IMG/VR virus record: IMGVR_UViG_3300048597_000307 | Coordinates: 1-52,325 of that record | Length of the DNA: 52,325 bases | From: a virus | Reading direction: 5' to 3' (one strand) | In this document: positions 46,120-52,325 of the stretch, piece by piece | Position numbering within the stretch: the stretch's first letter is position 1 | How the letters are laid out: each line of letters starts with the position of its first letter | Position numbers and translations under genes: made by a program | Notes under the pieces: generated by a model | What the model saw: only the letters and a program-made list of their open reading frames with translations | Told to the model about the DNA's origin: nothing | Database searches by the model: none

Positions 46120-47660
46120 TAGACATTTCCAAACTTACCCCGCAGCAATTGGAGCGGTTTATCCACTTGCAGGCGCTGGTGGAACGGCAAGCGAAAGCCA
46201 ATGCCCGGGTGCGGGCCTTGCGCGCCTACTACGATGGCGAACATCCCGTCCTGCTCACCGAGCGCCAGCAGGAGTTTCTAGGCGACCTGCTCGACAGCGA
46301 AGACACCTTCACCTTTGCGCACAACCTGGTGCGCACCGTCGTGGACACGCTCAGCGAGCGCCTGAACGTCACCGGCTTCGACGTCAACCCCTCCGACGAT
46401 GAGGCGGAGCGCGGTCCCGAAGACGACCTCGCCGCTACGCTCTGGCGCTGGTGGGAAGACAACCGTCTCAGCTCCAAGCAGGATGACCTCTATCTGGCGG
46501 CGCTGCGGGACGGGCTCAGCTTTGCCGTCGTCTCCTACAATGCCGTCGAAGACCGGCCGGATATCGTGGTGCACCAGGTGGACGACGGCACGGCCGGGGT
46601 GCGGGTCCACTACGACCCCGAGAATCCGCAGAAGATGCTCTTTGCCGTCCGCTATTTCTGGACCTTCAACCCGCTGCGCCCCGGCGAAACCGGCATCGAG
46701 CGCAAGACCGTCTACCTGCCCGGCGAAATCCGCAAGTATCAGCGTGACAGCCGCGTTGAAAACGGCTGGATTCCAGTGCAGGACTCTGGCGACCTCGGTT
46801 GGCCTCTGCCCTGGGTGGACAGCCGCGGCGAGCCGTTGGGGATTCCCGTCGCACCCTTTGCCAACCCGGGCGGCTCGGAGATGGCGCAAATCATCGGCTT
46901 GCAGAACGCGCTCAACAAAGCCTGGCTTGACCTCATTGCCGGCGCCGACGCCCACGGCTTCCCCATCCTCGTCGCCGAGTATGCCGAGCGCCAGCAGTTC
47001 GCTACAGTGGACGACGCCGACCTCGACGGCCCCGACGAGCTCTTAGTTGCCCCCGGGCGCGTGCTGGAAATCGACAAGGGCACCATCCGGCGCATCGAAG
47101 CCGCCAACCTCAGCAGCATCATCGAAGTCATTTGGACCCTCACCACGGCCATCTCCGGCGTCAGCCGCACCCCGCAGTATTATCTGCGGCCCGTGGGCGG
47201 CGGCGAGGTGCCGTCGGGCGAGTCGCTCAAGCAGTTGGAGAGCGGCATCGTGAACCGGGCCATGAAGCGCCATCTCGTATTCGGCCAGGGCTGGCAGGAT
47301 GTGATGCAGATCGCCTACCGGGTGCAGCAGACCTTTGGCCGGGAGGCGCTGCCAAGCTTCGAGCGCACCCCGACCATCCAGCCCCAGTGGAAGGACCCCA
47401 ACGTGCGCAACGAACTGGCCGAGGCGCAGGTCGCTAAGGAACATCAAGGCCTGAACGTGCCGCAGGATGAGGTATGGCGTCGCCTGGGCTACACGCCCGA
47501 GCAGATTGAGCAGTTCAAGCGCATGCAGCAGGCGACCGACGCCGCCAAGCTGGTACAGGTGGCGACGGCCATGCGCGACAAGATGCAGATGGAGCAGCAG
47601 CAGCGGGCACAGCAAGAGCAGCGGGCGCAGCAGGAGCCGCGGGCGGGAGGCGGGCAGTGA
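46116..47660 (+). CDS. Portal protein
   Basis: A 514-residue protein of SPP1 gp6 type, directly after terL (ATGA). The N-terminus (PQQLERFIHLQALVERQAKANARVRALRAYYDGEHPV) and NLVRTVVDTLSERLNVTGF match the family. The middle carries PEVRYFWTFNP-type strands (VRYFWTFNPLRPGETG) and the end is a Gln/Glu-rich helix. It forms the dodecameric vertex ring for DNA entry. Confidence 0.88.
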   Translation: MIDISKLTPQQLERFIHLQALVERQAKANARVRALRAYYDGEHPVLLTERQQEFLGDLLDSEDTFTFAHNLVRTVVDTLSERLNVTGFDVNPSDDEAERGPEDDLAATLWRWWEDNRLSSKQDDLYLAALRDGLSFAVVSYNAVEDRPDIVVHQVDDGTAGVRVHYDPENPQKMLFAVRYFWTFNPLRPGETGIERKTVYLPGEIRKYQRDSRVENGWIPVQDSGDLGWPLPWVDSRGEPLGIPVAPFANPGGSEMAQIIGLQNALNKAWLDLIAGADAHGFPILVAEYAERQQFATVDDADLDGPDELLVAPGRVLEIDKGTIRRIEAANLSSIIEVIWTLTTAISGVSRTPQYYLRPVGGGEVPSGESLKQLESGIVNRAMKRHLVFGQGWQDVMQIAYRVQQTFGREALPSFERTPTIQPQWKDPNVRNELAEAQVAKEHQGLNVPQDEVWRRLGYTPEQIEQFKRMQQATDAAKLVQVATAMRDKMQMEQQQRAQQEQRAQQEPRAGGGQ

Positions 47661-47905
47661 CGACGCTGGCGCAGGCGCGCTACGAGGAGTATCTGCGCTC
47701 GCCGCGCTGGCGGCTGCTGCGGGCGCTGCGCCGGTGGCTGGACGGCAACCGCTGCCGTGTCTGTTTCAGTCCCTACCATTTGGAAGTACACCACCGGGCC
47801 TATCGCAACCGGGGCCGGTCACTGGTGGGTGAGTTGCGAGACTGTGTGACGTTGTGCGCCGCCTGCCATGCAGCCGCGCACAGGAAAGGGCTCTATGAAA
47901 AGTGA
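47657..47905 (+). CDS. HNH endonuclease
   Basis: An 82-residue protein with the HNH fold signature: C-R-V-C (49-52 approx.), LEVHHRAYRN, and LCAACHAAAH near the end (the second pair of zinc cysteines and the last His). HNH proteins next to terminase/portal genes are often needed for genome packaging in phages of the HK97 type. It starts at GTG 47657 overlapping the portal stop. Confidence 0.8.
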   Translation: MTTLAQARYEEYLRSPRWRLLRALRRWLDGNRCRVCFSPYHLEVHHRAYRNRGRSLVGELRDCVTLCAACHAAAHRKGLYEK

Positions 47906-48242
47906 ACCGGTAGTCAGTGCGCAGGTCCTGGCCGGGCTTGTGCAAGTCGCCATCATGGCGGGTCTGGGGATGGCCGTCTCCCTGGGATGGGTGGCGCTCG
48001 ATTCCAGCCAGATGGGCAGCATCGAAACGTTCGTCAAGGCCGCTCTCGCCCTGCTGGCGCTCATCGCCCCGCAGATTGTGGCGGCGCTGTGGGCGCGGGC
48101 ACAGGTAACGCCCGTCGCCAACCCGAAGACGGCCGCAGGCGAGCCTGCTTTGCTGGTGCCCATGTCATTGATAACACCGCAGACGGCGGCGCAGGTAGCC
48201 GACTACGAATATTCGCAGTCAAAGGAGCGACCCTTCGCATGA
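47895..48242 (+). CDS. Two-helix membrane protein
   Basis: A 115-residue protein with two likely transmembrane helices (about 10-33 and 43-66) and a hydrophilic C-terminus. AGGAAAGGG precedes ATG 47895. The topology could be holin-like, but the gene sits among head genes, so a head-module role is equally possible. The C-terminal codons contain a copy of the dispersed palindrome (read Asp-Tyr-Glu-Tyr-Ser-Gln-Ser). Confidence 0.5.
   Translation: MKSEPVVSAQVLAGLVQVAIMAGLGMAVSLGWVALDSSQMGSIETFVKAALALLALIAPQIVAALWARAQVTPVANPKTAAGEPALLVPMSLITPQTAAQVADYEYSQSKERPFA
48201..48220. promoter_or_regulatory. Dispersed palindrome, copy 5 (one mismatch)
   Basis: GACTACGAA-TA-TTCGCAGTC: one change in the left arm. 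It lies 19 bases before the next gene's ATG (48239), close to its Shine-Dalgarno (AAAGGAG, 48221-48227). Confidence 0.65.
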
Positions 48243-48469
48243 GCGAACCTCTCTACTTCAAGTCCCAAGACGGCGCCATCTTGCTGACGTATTCGCCCAC
48301 GGCGGCGGCGGCGCTGGCAGCGCGAGGTTGCATTGCCATCTCGCCCGAGGAGTATGCTGCACTCAGCGCCGAGTTGACGGCCGCAGCGCCGCCCGTTACA
48401 CCTGAGCCGCCGCGATCTGTGGGCGAGTACACGCCACCTCCGGCCAAGCCGAAGGGAAAAACCAAGTAA
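48239..48469 (+). CDS. Small head-module protein, unknown
   Basis: A 76-residue protein: N-terminal strands and helix (PLYFKSQDGAILLTYSPTAAAALAARG; AISPEEYAALSAELTAA), then a Pro/Lys-rich tail. It overlaps the upstream gene by four bases (ATGA) and its stop TAATG leads into the Mu-F-like gene. No family recognised. Confidence 0.55.
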   Translation: MSEPLYFKSQDGAILLTYSPTAAAALAARGCIAISPEEYAALSAELTAAAPPVTPEPPRSVGEYTPPPAKPKGKTK

Positions 48470-49314
48470 TGGACCCGCTGCTGACGGCCCTGGTGCAGGC
48501 TGGCCTGCTGGCGCAGGATGCCGCCGACGCCCTGGCGCGCATGCTGGACCCGACGGCGCAGCGCATGTATGCCGAGGGCCTGCTGCGCAATGCGGTCTTC
48601 AACGCCTTGCAGGAGCAGCAGCAGCGGATTCTGATGCTACTGGCGAGTTCCCAGGGCGATGTCTCTCCGGCGCAGTTTGACGCCTTCTGGACGGCGGAAC
48701 GGGGCGCGCTGCTGGGCGTCGTGCTCCCAGCCCTGACAGCCGCAGCGGCAGAATCGCTGGCGGCGGCGGTGCTGCAAGGCGGGGATGTATCAAATTGGCA
48801 GGAAGTACACACTCAAGTAGTGGATTGGGTGCGGCGGTACTACCTGGACCCCAACGCCCGCGCGTTCGGGAGCATCCCCAACCTGGACGCCGTCAGCCGG
48901 GGCCAGCTCGGCGAGCAGTTCATCGCCTGGCAGACCGGTGCGCTGCGGCAGCGTGGCTATCAAGAGGGCTTGCCCGACCTGATACGGGCCATCGAACCCA
49001 TCTTCGGCATCGGGCGCGCCGAGCGCATTGCGGCCACGGAGACGACCCGCATCTATGCCCAGGTGACCCAGCAGATGGCCGACGCCAACGACGCCGTCGG
49101 TTATCTGCGGTGGTTCACGGCGGCGGATGAGCGGGTCTGCCCCATCTGCGGACCTCTGCACGGTGCGACCCGGCCGAAGAATCAGCCGTTCTACCTGCAT
49201 CCGACGTTGGGGCGCATCCAGTTGCCGGCGCATGTCAACTGCCGCTGCTGGGAGGGGCTGGAGACGACGGCGACGCTGGCTGTACCGTTCGAGTCGCAGT
49301 GGAGGTATCGCTGA
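48469..49314 (+). CDS. Mu-F-like minor head protein
   Basis: A 281-residue protein with the Mu gpF C-terminal signature: RWFTAADERVCPICGPLHG followed by LPAHVNCRCW. The N-terminal region is helical (LTALVQAGLLAQDAADALARML). In SPP1-like and Mu-like phages, this family is a minor head protein needed for assembly or ejection. It is coupled to the previous gene by TAATG. Confidence 0.8.
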   Translation: MDPLLTALVQAGLLAQDAADALARMLDPTAQRMYAEGLLRNAVFNALQEQQQRILMLLASSQGDVSPAQFDAFWTAERGALLGVVLPALTAAAAESLAAAVLQGGDVSNWQEVHTQVVDWVRRYYLDPNARAFGSIPNLDAVSRGQLGEQFIAWQTGALRQRGYQEGLPDLIRAIEPIFGIGRAERIAATETTRIYAQVTQQMADANDAVGYLRWFTAADERVCPICGPLHGATRPKNQPFYLHPTLGRIQLPAHVNCRCWEGLETTATLAVPFESQWRYR

Positions 49315-49799
49315 TGGAAATCCATATCGTCGTCAACGATGGCCAGGTGCGCCGCGACCTCGACCGCATGCCCCCCGCCATCACCAACGCCCTGCGGTTC
49401 GCCACGGAGGACACAACCCTCTACTGGCAGCGCATCGTCAAGACCTACCCCCCGCCACCCGACGCCATCCAGGGCACGGCCGCCAACCCCGTGCGCTTCA
49501 CTGCCATGGGGCGAGCAGTGAGCTTCATGGCCCGGCGCCGGGAAGGGTATGTCCGCACCGGCACGCTGGGCCGCTCCTGGACCATGCCCGACAGCCGCCG
49601 GGTCGAAGTCAGCCCCACCGTCGTCACCGGCCGCACCTCCTCGTCCGGCAATATCGCCCCCTACAACCGCTACGTGCAAGATGCAGCATATCAAGCAAGG
49701 ATTCATCAAGGCAGATGGGAACCAATACAGGCAACCATGCAGCGCACAGCGCCCCAGGTGCAAAGGTTTTACGCCAATCGTCTGAACGCCATCCGCTAG
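49314..49799 (+). CDS. HK97 gp10-like / head-tail completion protein
   Basis: A 161-residue protein with GGAGG upstream of ATG 49314. Features are NDGQVRRDLDRMPPAITNALRFATEDTTLYWQRI, a Tyr/Pro loop (YPPPPDA), a basic stretch (RRREGYVRTGTLGRSW) and YNRYVQDAAYQARIHQG, as in minor capsid and tail-completion proteins of the gp10 group. The assignment is by pattern and place. Confidence 0.6.
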   Translation: MEIHIVVNDGQVRRDLDRMPPAITNALRFATEDTTLYWQRIVKTYPPPPDAIQGTAANPVRFTAMGRAVSFMARRREGYVRTGTLGRSWTMPDSRRVEVSPTVVTGRTSSSGNIAPYNRYVQDAAYQARIHQGRWEPIQATMQRTAPQVQRFYANRLNAIR

Positions 49800-49831
49800 G
49801 CGAGGAGAACGCAGTCGCGTTTTTGCGGCGC

Positions 49832-49942
49832 ATGGCCGGGCTGCAGCCGGGCACCTACCTCGTCATCGTGGACATCGGCGAGCAGGGGCCAACCGTCGGC
49901 AGCCTCACGCCGCTGGGCAAGTTGGAGAGCTGGCACAGATAG
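49832..49942 (+). CDS. Short open frame after head gene, unknown
   Basis: A 36-codon frame from ATG 49832 (AGLQPGTYLVIVDIGEQGPT and onward). The protein-like pattern continues upstream in frame (ENAVAFLRRM) into the preceding gene, so the true start may be earlier or at a TTG. It has no clear Shine-Dalgarno. Confidence 0.35.
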   Translation: MAGLQPGTYLVIVDIGEQGPTVGSLTPLGKLESWHR

Positions 49943-49954
49943 ACAGCGGCATAG

Positions 49955-49982
49955 TTGACAGATAGAACAGAAGTGCTAAAGT
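49955..49982 (+). promoter_or_regulatory. Promoter of the capsid/tail operon, LexA-like motif in the spacer
   Basis: TTGACA (49955-49960), 16-bp spacer, TAAAGT (49977-49982). The spacer contains TAGAACAGAAGTGCTA (49963-49978), nearly identical to 42401-42416. Confidence 0.65.
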
Positions 49983-49997
49983 AGACAGTAAGGCACT

Positions 49998-50138
49998 GGC
50001 GGCCGGGCGTTATTTTAACCTACACTGGCGATGTGTTTTGTCGCCCGGCCGCCGGCCTTATACCGCACAGGACCACGCAAGCGGCGGGAGGACCACAGAC
50101 ACACCCCGCCATCTCGATAGGCAACCAACCGCCTATCG
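49998..50138 (+). ncRNA. Structured leader RNA of the capsid operon
   Basis: Two perfect stems: GGCGGCCGGGCG (49998-50009) with CGCCCGGCCGCC (50042-50053), 12 bp closing a 32-base loop; then CGATAGGC (50115-50122) with GCCTATCG (50131-50138). Together with the terminator at 50154 they form the 5' leader between promoter and scaffold gene. The 240-base stretch encodes no convincing protein. It is a candidate for antitermination or attenuation control. Confidence 0.6.
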
Positions 50139-50153
50139 GCGCCCAAGTGAAAC

Positions 50154-50193
50154 ACGGCGGCTTCTCCTTCATCGGAGAGGTCGCCGTTTTTTT
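50154..50193 (+). terminator. Strong intrinsic terminator in the capsid-operon leader
   Basis: A 14-bp stem (ACGGCGGCTTCTCC / GGAGAGGTCGCCGT, with two G-U pairs) and 6-base loop, followed by seven T (50187-50193). It lies 42 bases upstream of the scaffold start, so capsid and tail expression should need read-through. Confidence 0.85.
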
Positions 50194-50235
50194 ATGCCTT
50201 CAACACGCCGACGGGCGGCAAAAACGGAACCTACT

Positions 50236-50814
50236 ATGCCAGAAGCAACCGAGAACACACCGCAAGACGGCCAGCAGCCAGCTCCAAACACGGCCGACGC
50301 CACCGGCACCAACGGCGGGGAGCAGCAGCCGACGCAGCAGTCGCCAGCGGCTGAGAAGACCTTTACGCAAGCGGACATCGACCGCATCGTCACCGAGCGC
50401 CTGGCCAAAGAGCGGACCAAGAGCGAGGCGGCGGTCAAGAAGGCGCAAGAGGACGCCGCGCGCAAGCAGGCGGAGGAGCAGGGAAAGTACGAGCAGCTCT
50501 ACAAGGAGACGCAAGCCAAGCTGGAACAGGCGGAGGCAAGAACCCGGGCCGCCGAACTGGCTACGCTCCGGCGCCAGGTGGCCGACAAAATCGGATTGCC
50601 TGCCACGCTGGCCGAACGGCTCCACGGCGAGACGGCCGAAGACCTCGAAGCCGACGCCAAGACCTTGCTCGCGTCACTGCCCAAGCCTGCGGCCCCCAAC
50701 CTCAACAATGAGCCGGGCGCGGGCGGCAAGCCGGCCAATGGCCAGATGTCCGAAGCGGAGAAGGCGAATCTCGCCAGCATTCTCGGCGTCAACCCGAAGT
50801 ATTTGTCTATTTAG
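50236..50814 (+). CDS. Scaffold protein
   Basis: A 192-residue acidic coiled-coil protein. Its N-terminus is Thr/Gln/Pro-rich and disordered; TFTQADIDRIVTERLAKERTK is the typical beginning of phage scaffolds (DUF4355-like). Then comes a long charged helix (KKAQEDAARKQAEEQGKYEQLYKETQAKLEQAEARTRAAEL in outline), and a C-terminal capsid-binding-like tail. ATG 50236 is preferred; ATG 50194 at the end of the T-run is in frame but lacks a Shine-Dalgarno. It organises procapsid assembly. Confidence 0.82.
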   Translation: MPEATENTPQDGQQPAPNTADATGTNGGEQQPTQQSPAAEKTFTQADIDRIVTERLAKERTKSEAAVKKAQEDAARKQAEEQGKYEQLYKETQAKLEQAEARTRAAELATLRRQVADKIGLPATLAERLHGETAEDLEADAKTLLASLPKPAAPNLNNEPGAGGKPANGQMSEAEKANLASILGVNPKYLSI

Positions 50815-50823
50815 GAGGCATCT

Positions 50824-51201
50824 ATGGCAATCGCCAGAGACACCACTGCCCAAAACATCAAGCCGCTGGAAGGCGCCATCGTGCGGCGCTTTACGGCCGG
50901 TGCGGTTGTGGCAGCGGGTGAACTCGTTTCCATGAAGTCTGACGGCAAGGTGGACCCCAGCGATTCCACGGCCGCCAAGGACCCCGTCTTGGGGGTAGCC
51001 ATCGCCGCCGGGTCTGACGGCAGCCGCATCGACGTCGTCGTCTTCGGCCCTATCCTCTGCCTTACCGGCGCTACGCCCGGCGCACTGGTCTACAACTCGA
51101 CCACGCCCGGCGAGCCGCTTGAGACGGTGGCGGGCAACCAGACCGTCGCCGGTATCGCCGAATCTGCGACCGTGCTGTTCGTGCGGCCCAGCAACGCATA
51201 A
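50824..51201 (+). CDS. Capsid decoration (cement) protein, DUF2190-like
   Basis: A 125-residue protein with AGGAGG before ATG 50824. Its all-beta pattern with KPLEGAIVRRFTAGAVVAAGELVSMKSDGKVDPSD, DPVLGVAIAAGSDGSRIDVVVFGPILCL and ESATVLFVRPS is that of DUF2190-type trimeric decoration proteins encoded between scaffold and major capsid. It stabilises the expanded shell. Confidence 0.75.
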   Translation: MAIARDTTAQNIKPLEGAIVRRFTAGAVVAAGELVSMKSDGKVDPSDSTAAKDPVLGVAIAAGSDGSRIDVVVFGPILCLTGATPGALVYNSTTPGEPLETVAGNQTVAGIAESATVLFVRPSNA

Positions 51202-51214
51202 GGAGCAATGACCT

Positions 51215-52325
51215 ATGGCACTTGGACCACGCGACCTTTCAACCCTGGTCACGCTGCCCGGCTGGGACCCGGCGGAAATCCGCAGGTTCGAGCTGGAAGA
51301 CGGGACCAGTTACGCCACCGTCGTCAGCCAGCTATCGGCTGCGCTCGGCGCGGTGACGGCGGAAATCATCAACGACCCGCTGTACAGCTCGCTCGTTTCC
51401 TACACCGACCGTCCCGAGGTGGAATACCGGCAGGGCGGCGGCAGCGACATGGAGGAGCACACCGAATACGGGCGGCCGGATGTCGAGCGCGGCGACACCA
51501 CGGGGCACATGCTGCCCTTCAAGAAGTTCGACAAGGCGCTTGGCTGGACCTGGGACTATCTGCGCGAGGCGCGGCTGCCCCAGATTCAGGCAGACATTGC
51601 CGACGGCGTGCAGGCAGTGCGCAACCGCTACCGCAAGGCGTTCCTCAGCCGCCTGTTCAAGCGCGCCGACGATTCCGGTGCGGCGCTCGGTCTGGGCACG
51701 TCCGGTTACAGCCCCGGCTTCGCTACCGCAGCGGCCAACACCAATGTCGACTTTATCCCCGTCCCCTACGGCGGCATCTCGTTCACGTCGGCCCACGAAC
51801 ACTATGTAGCGGCGGCCGGCGGCTGGACGGTGGACATCCTCAAGGACATCAAGGCGGAGCTGCGCGAACACGGCCACCAGCCGCCCTACAACCTGATTGT
51901 GTCCCCGCTCGACGAAGCCGCCATCACGGCGCTGACGGGCTTCATCCCGACTGCGCGCATGCTGGTCAACTACGGTTCGCAGACGGCGCTCGCCACCTTC
52001 AGCAGCGATGAAATCTCGCCGGGCATCTACAGCATCGGCACACTGGAAGACATCCGCGTTTGGGTGGTGCCGGGCGTCCCGCAGTATTACGGCTTCGCTT
52101 GGAAGACCTACGGCGCCAACTCGCAGCTCAACCCGCTGCGCGTGCGCGTGCGCAAGGGCCAGACGCGCCCGACCGTCTTCGCCATGACCGACCCGCGCGC
52201 CGGCAACGCCACCAACCCGCTCCAATACCTGATGTTCTTCTCGGAGTTCGGCGTCGGCGTCGGTGCAGACCGCACCAACGGCACGCCCCGCTACGTGAAC
52301 AACGCAGCTTGGTCAGACGGCGTGG
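51215..52325 (+). CDS. Major capsid protein (continues at 1-135)
   Basis: The open frame from ATG 51215 runs to the window end and, via the 127-base overlap, to TAG at 133-135: 372 residues on the circle. AGGAGC lies eight bases upstream; an out-of-frame ATG at 51208 is too close to it. Landmarks: VEYRQGGGSDMEEHTEYGRPDVERGDTTGHMLPFKKFDKALGWTWD (N-arm and E-loop-like), YNLIVSPLDEAAITALTGF, IRVWVVPGVPQYYGFAW. Position after scaffold and decoration genes makes it the HK97-fold capsid subunit. Confidence 0.85.
   Translation, partial: MALGPRDLSTLVTLPGWDPAEIRRFELEDGTSYATVVSQLSAALGAVTAEIINDPLYSSLVSYTDRPEVEYRQGGGSDMEEHTEYGRPDVERGDTTGHMLPFKKFDKALGWTWDYLREARLPQIQADIADGVQAVRNRYRKAFLSRLFKRADDSGAALGLGTSGYSPGFATAAANTNVDFIPVPYGGISFTSAHEHYVAAAGGWTVDILKDIKAELREHGHQPPYNLIVSPLDEAAITALTGFIPTARMLVNYGSQTALATFSSDEISPGIYSIGTLEDIRVWVVPGVPQYYGFAWKTYGANSQLNPLRVRVRKGQTRPTVFAMTDPRAGNATNPLQYLMFFSEFGVGVGADRTNGTPRYVNNAAWSDGV
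52199..52325. repeat. Terminal direct repeat (copy 2): circular assembly overlap
   Basis: Identical to 1-127; see copy 1. Removing one copy gives a circle of 52,198 bp. Confidence 0.9.

Noticed and set aside
47895-48242. The holin of the phage
   Set aside because: It has two helices and could be holin-like, but it is embedded in head genes; the three-helix protein at 18594 after the tail genes is the better candidate. I left this one as a membrane protein of unknown role.
51208-52011. A 267-codon + strand frame at the start of the capsid gene
   Set aside because: Arg/His/Gly/Pro-rich and out of frame with the capsid gene. Its ATG is only one base after the Shine-Dalgarno, whereas ATG 51215 has correct spacing and continues across the circle.

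Overview
The window is a complete circular genome of a temperate, long-tailed (siphovirus-type) phage, linearised inside the major capsid gene. Bases 1-127 and 52199-52325 are identical, so the true circle is 52,198 bp and the capsid gene runs across the cut. The DNA is GC-rich by eye. The host is not stated, but a secreted multidomain protein with long Thr/Pro/Ala linkers, a style common in Chloroflexota (Anaerolineae and relatives), suggests a Chloroflexota host. That is an inference, not a proof.

Layout. 44.0-52.3 kb continuing through 1-17.9 kb (+ strand): packaging, head and tail genes in usual siphovirus order (small and large terminase, portal, HNH, Mu-F-like head protein, gp10-like protein, scaffold, decoration, capsid, connectors, tail tube candidates, G/T chaperones, tape measure, distal tail proteins, fibre-like proteins). 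Two accessory giants sit at the end: a signal-peptide-bearing beta-helix protein and a protein with about 23 short repeats. 17.9-18.9 kb: a membrane-anchored CHAT (caspase-like) protease candidate followed by a three-helix membrane protein, where a lysis cassette would be expected. I recognise no conventional endolysin anywhere.

18.9-25.4 kb (- strand): early operon with a Sak4-like recombination ATPase, a helicase-methyltransferase fusion and a DndC/PAPS-reductase-like enzyme. 25.6-27.4 kb: palindromes, an AT-rich tract and an 11-bp-phased tandem array, then a tyrosine integrase, tRNA-Asn(GTT) and an XRE repressor. 27.5-35.6 kb (+): replication and maintenance genes: replisome organiser, DnaC-like loader, exonuclease, ParA, a ParB-HTH-Dam fusion, a nuclease and a membrane-anchored FtsK/TraB-like translocase. 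35.9-38.9 kb (-): accessory genes including an ADP-ribosyltransferase-like protein and a C5 methyltransferase. 38.9-43.8 kb: small genes, then an amidoligase/glutamine-amidotransferase/PP-loop operon.

Regulation can be partly read directly. A 17-bp dyad, TTTCA-N7-TGAAA, flanks sigma70-type promoters at four loci (24.0, 25.5, 27.5 and 40.7 kb), which looks like the immunity regulon of the XRE repressor. Both late units have a promoter, then an intrinsic terminator, then the first gene, which suggests antitermination or attenuation. A second, unrelated palindrome (GACTGCGAA-NN-TTCGCAGTC) occurs five times around the genome. ParA/ParB-like genes, the phased array and a TraB-like translocase give the phage a plasmid- or integrative-element-like side.
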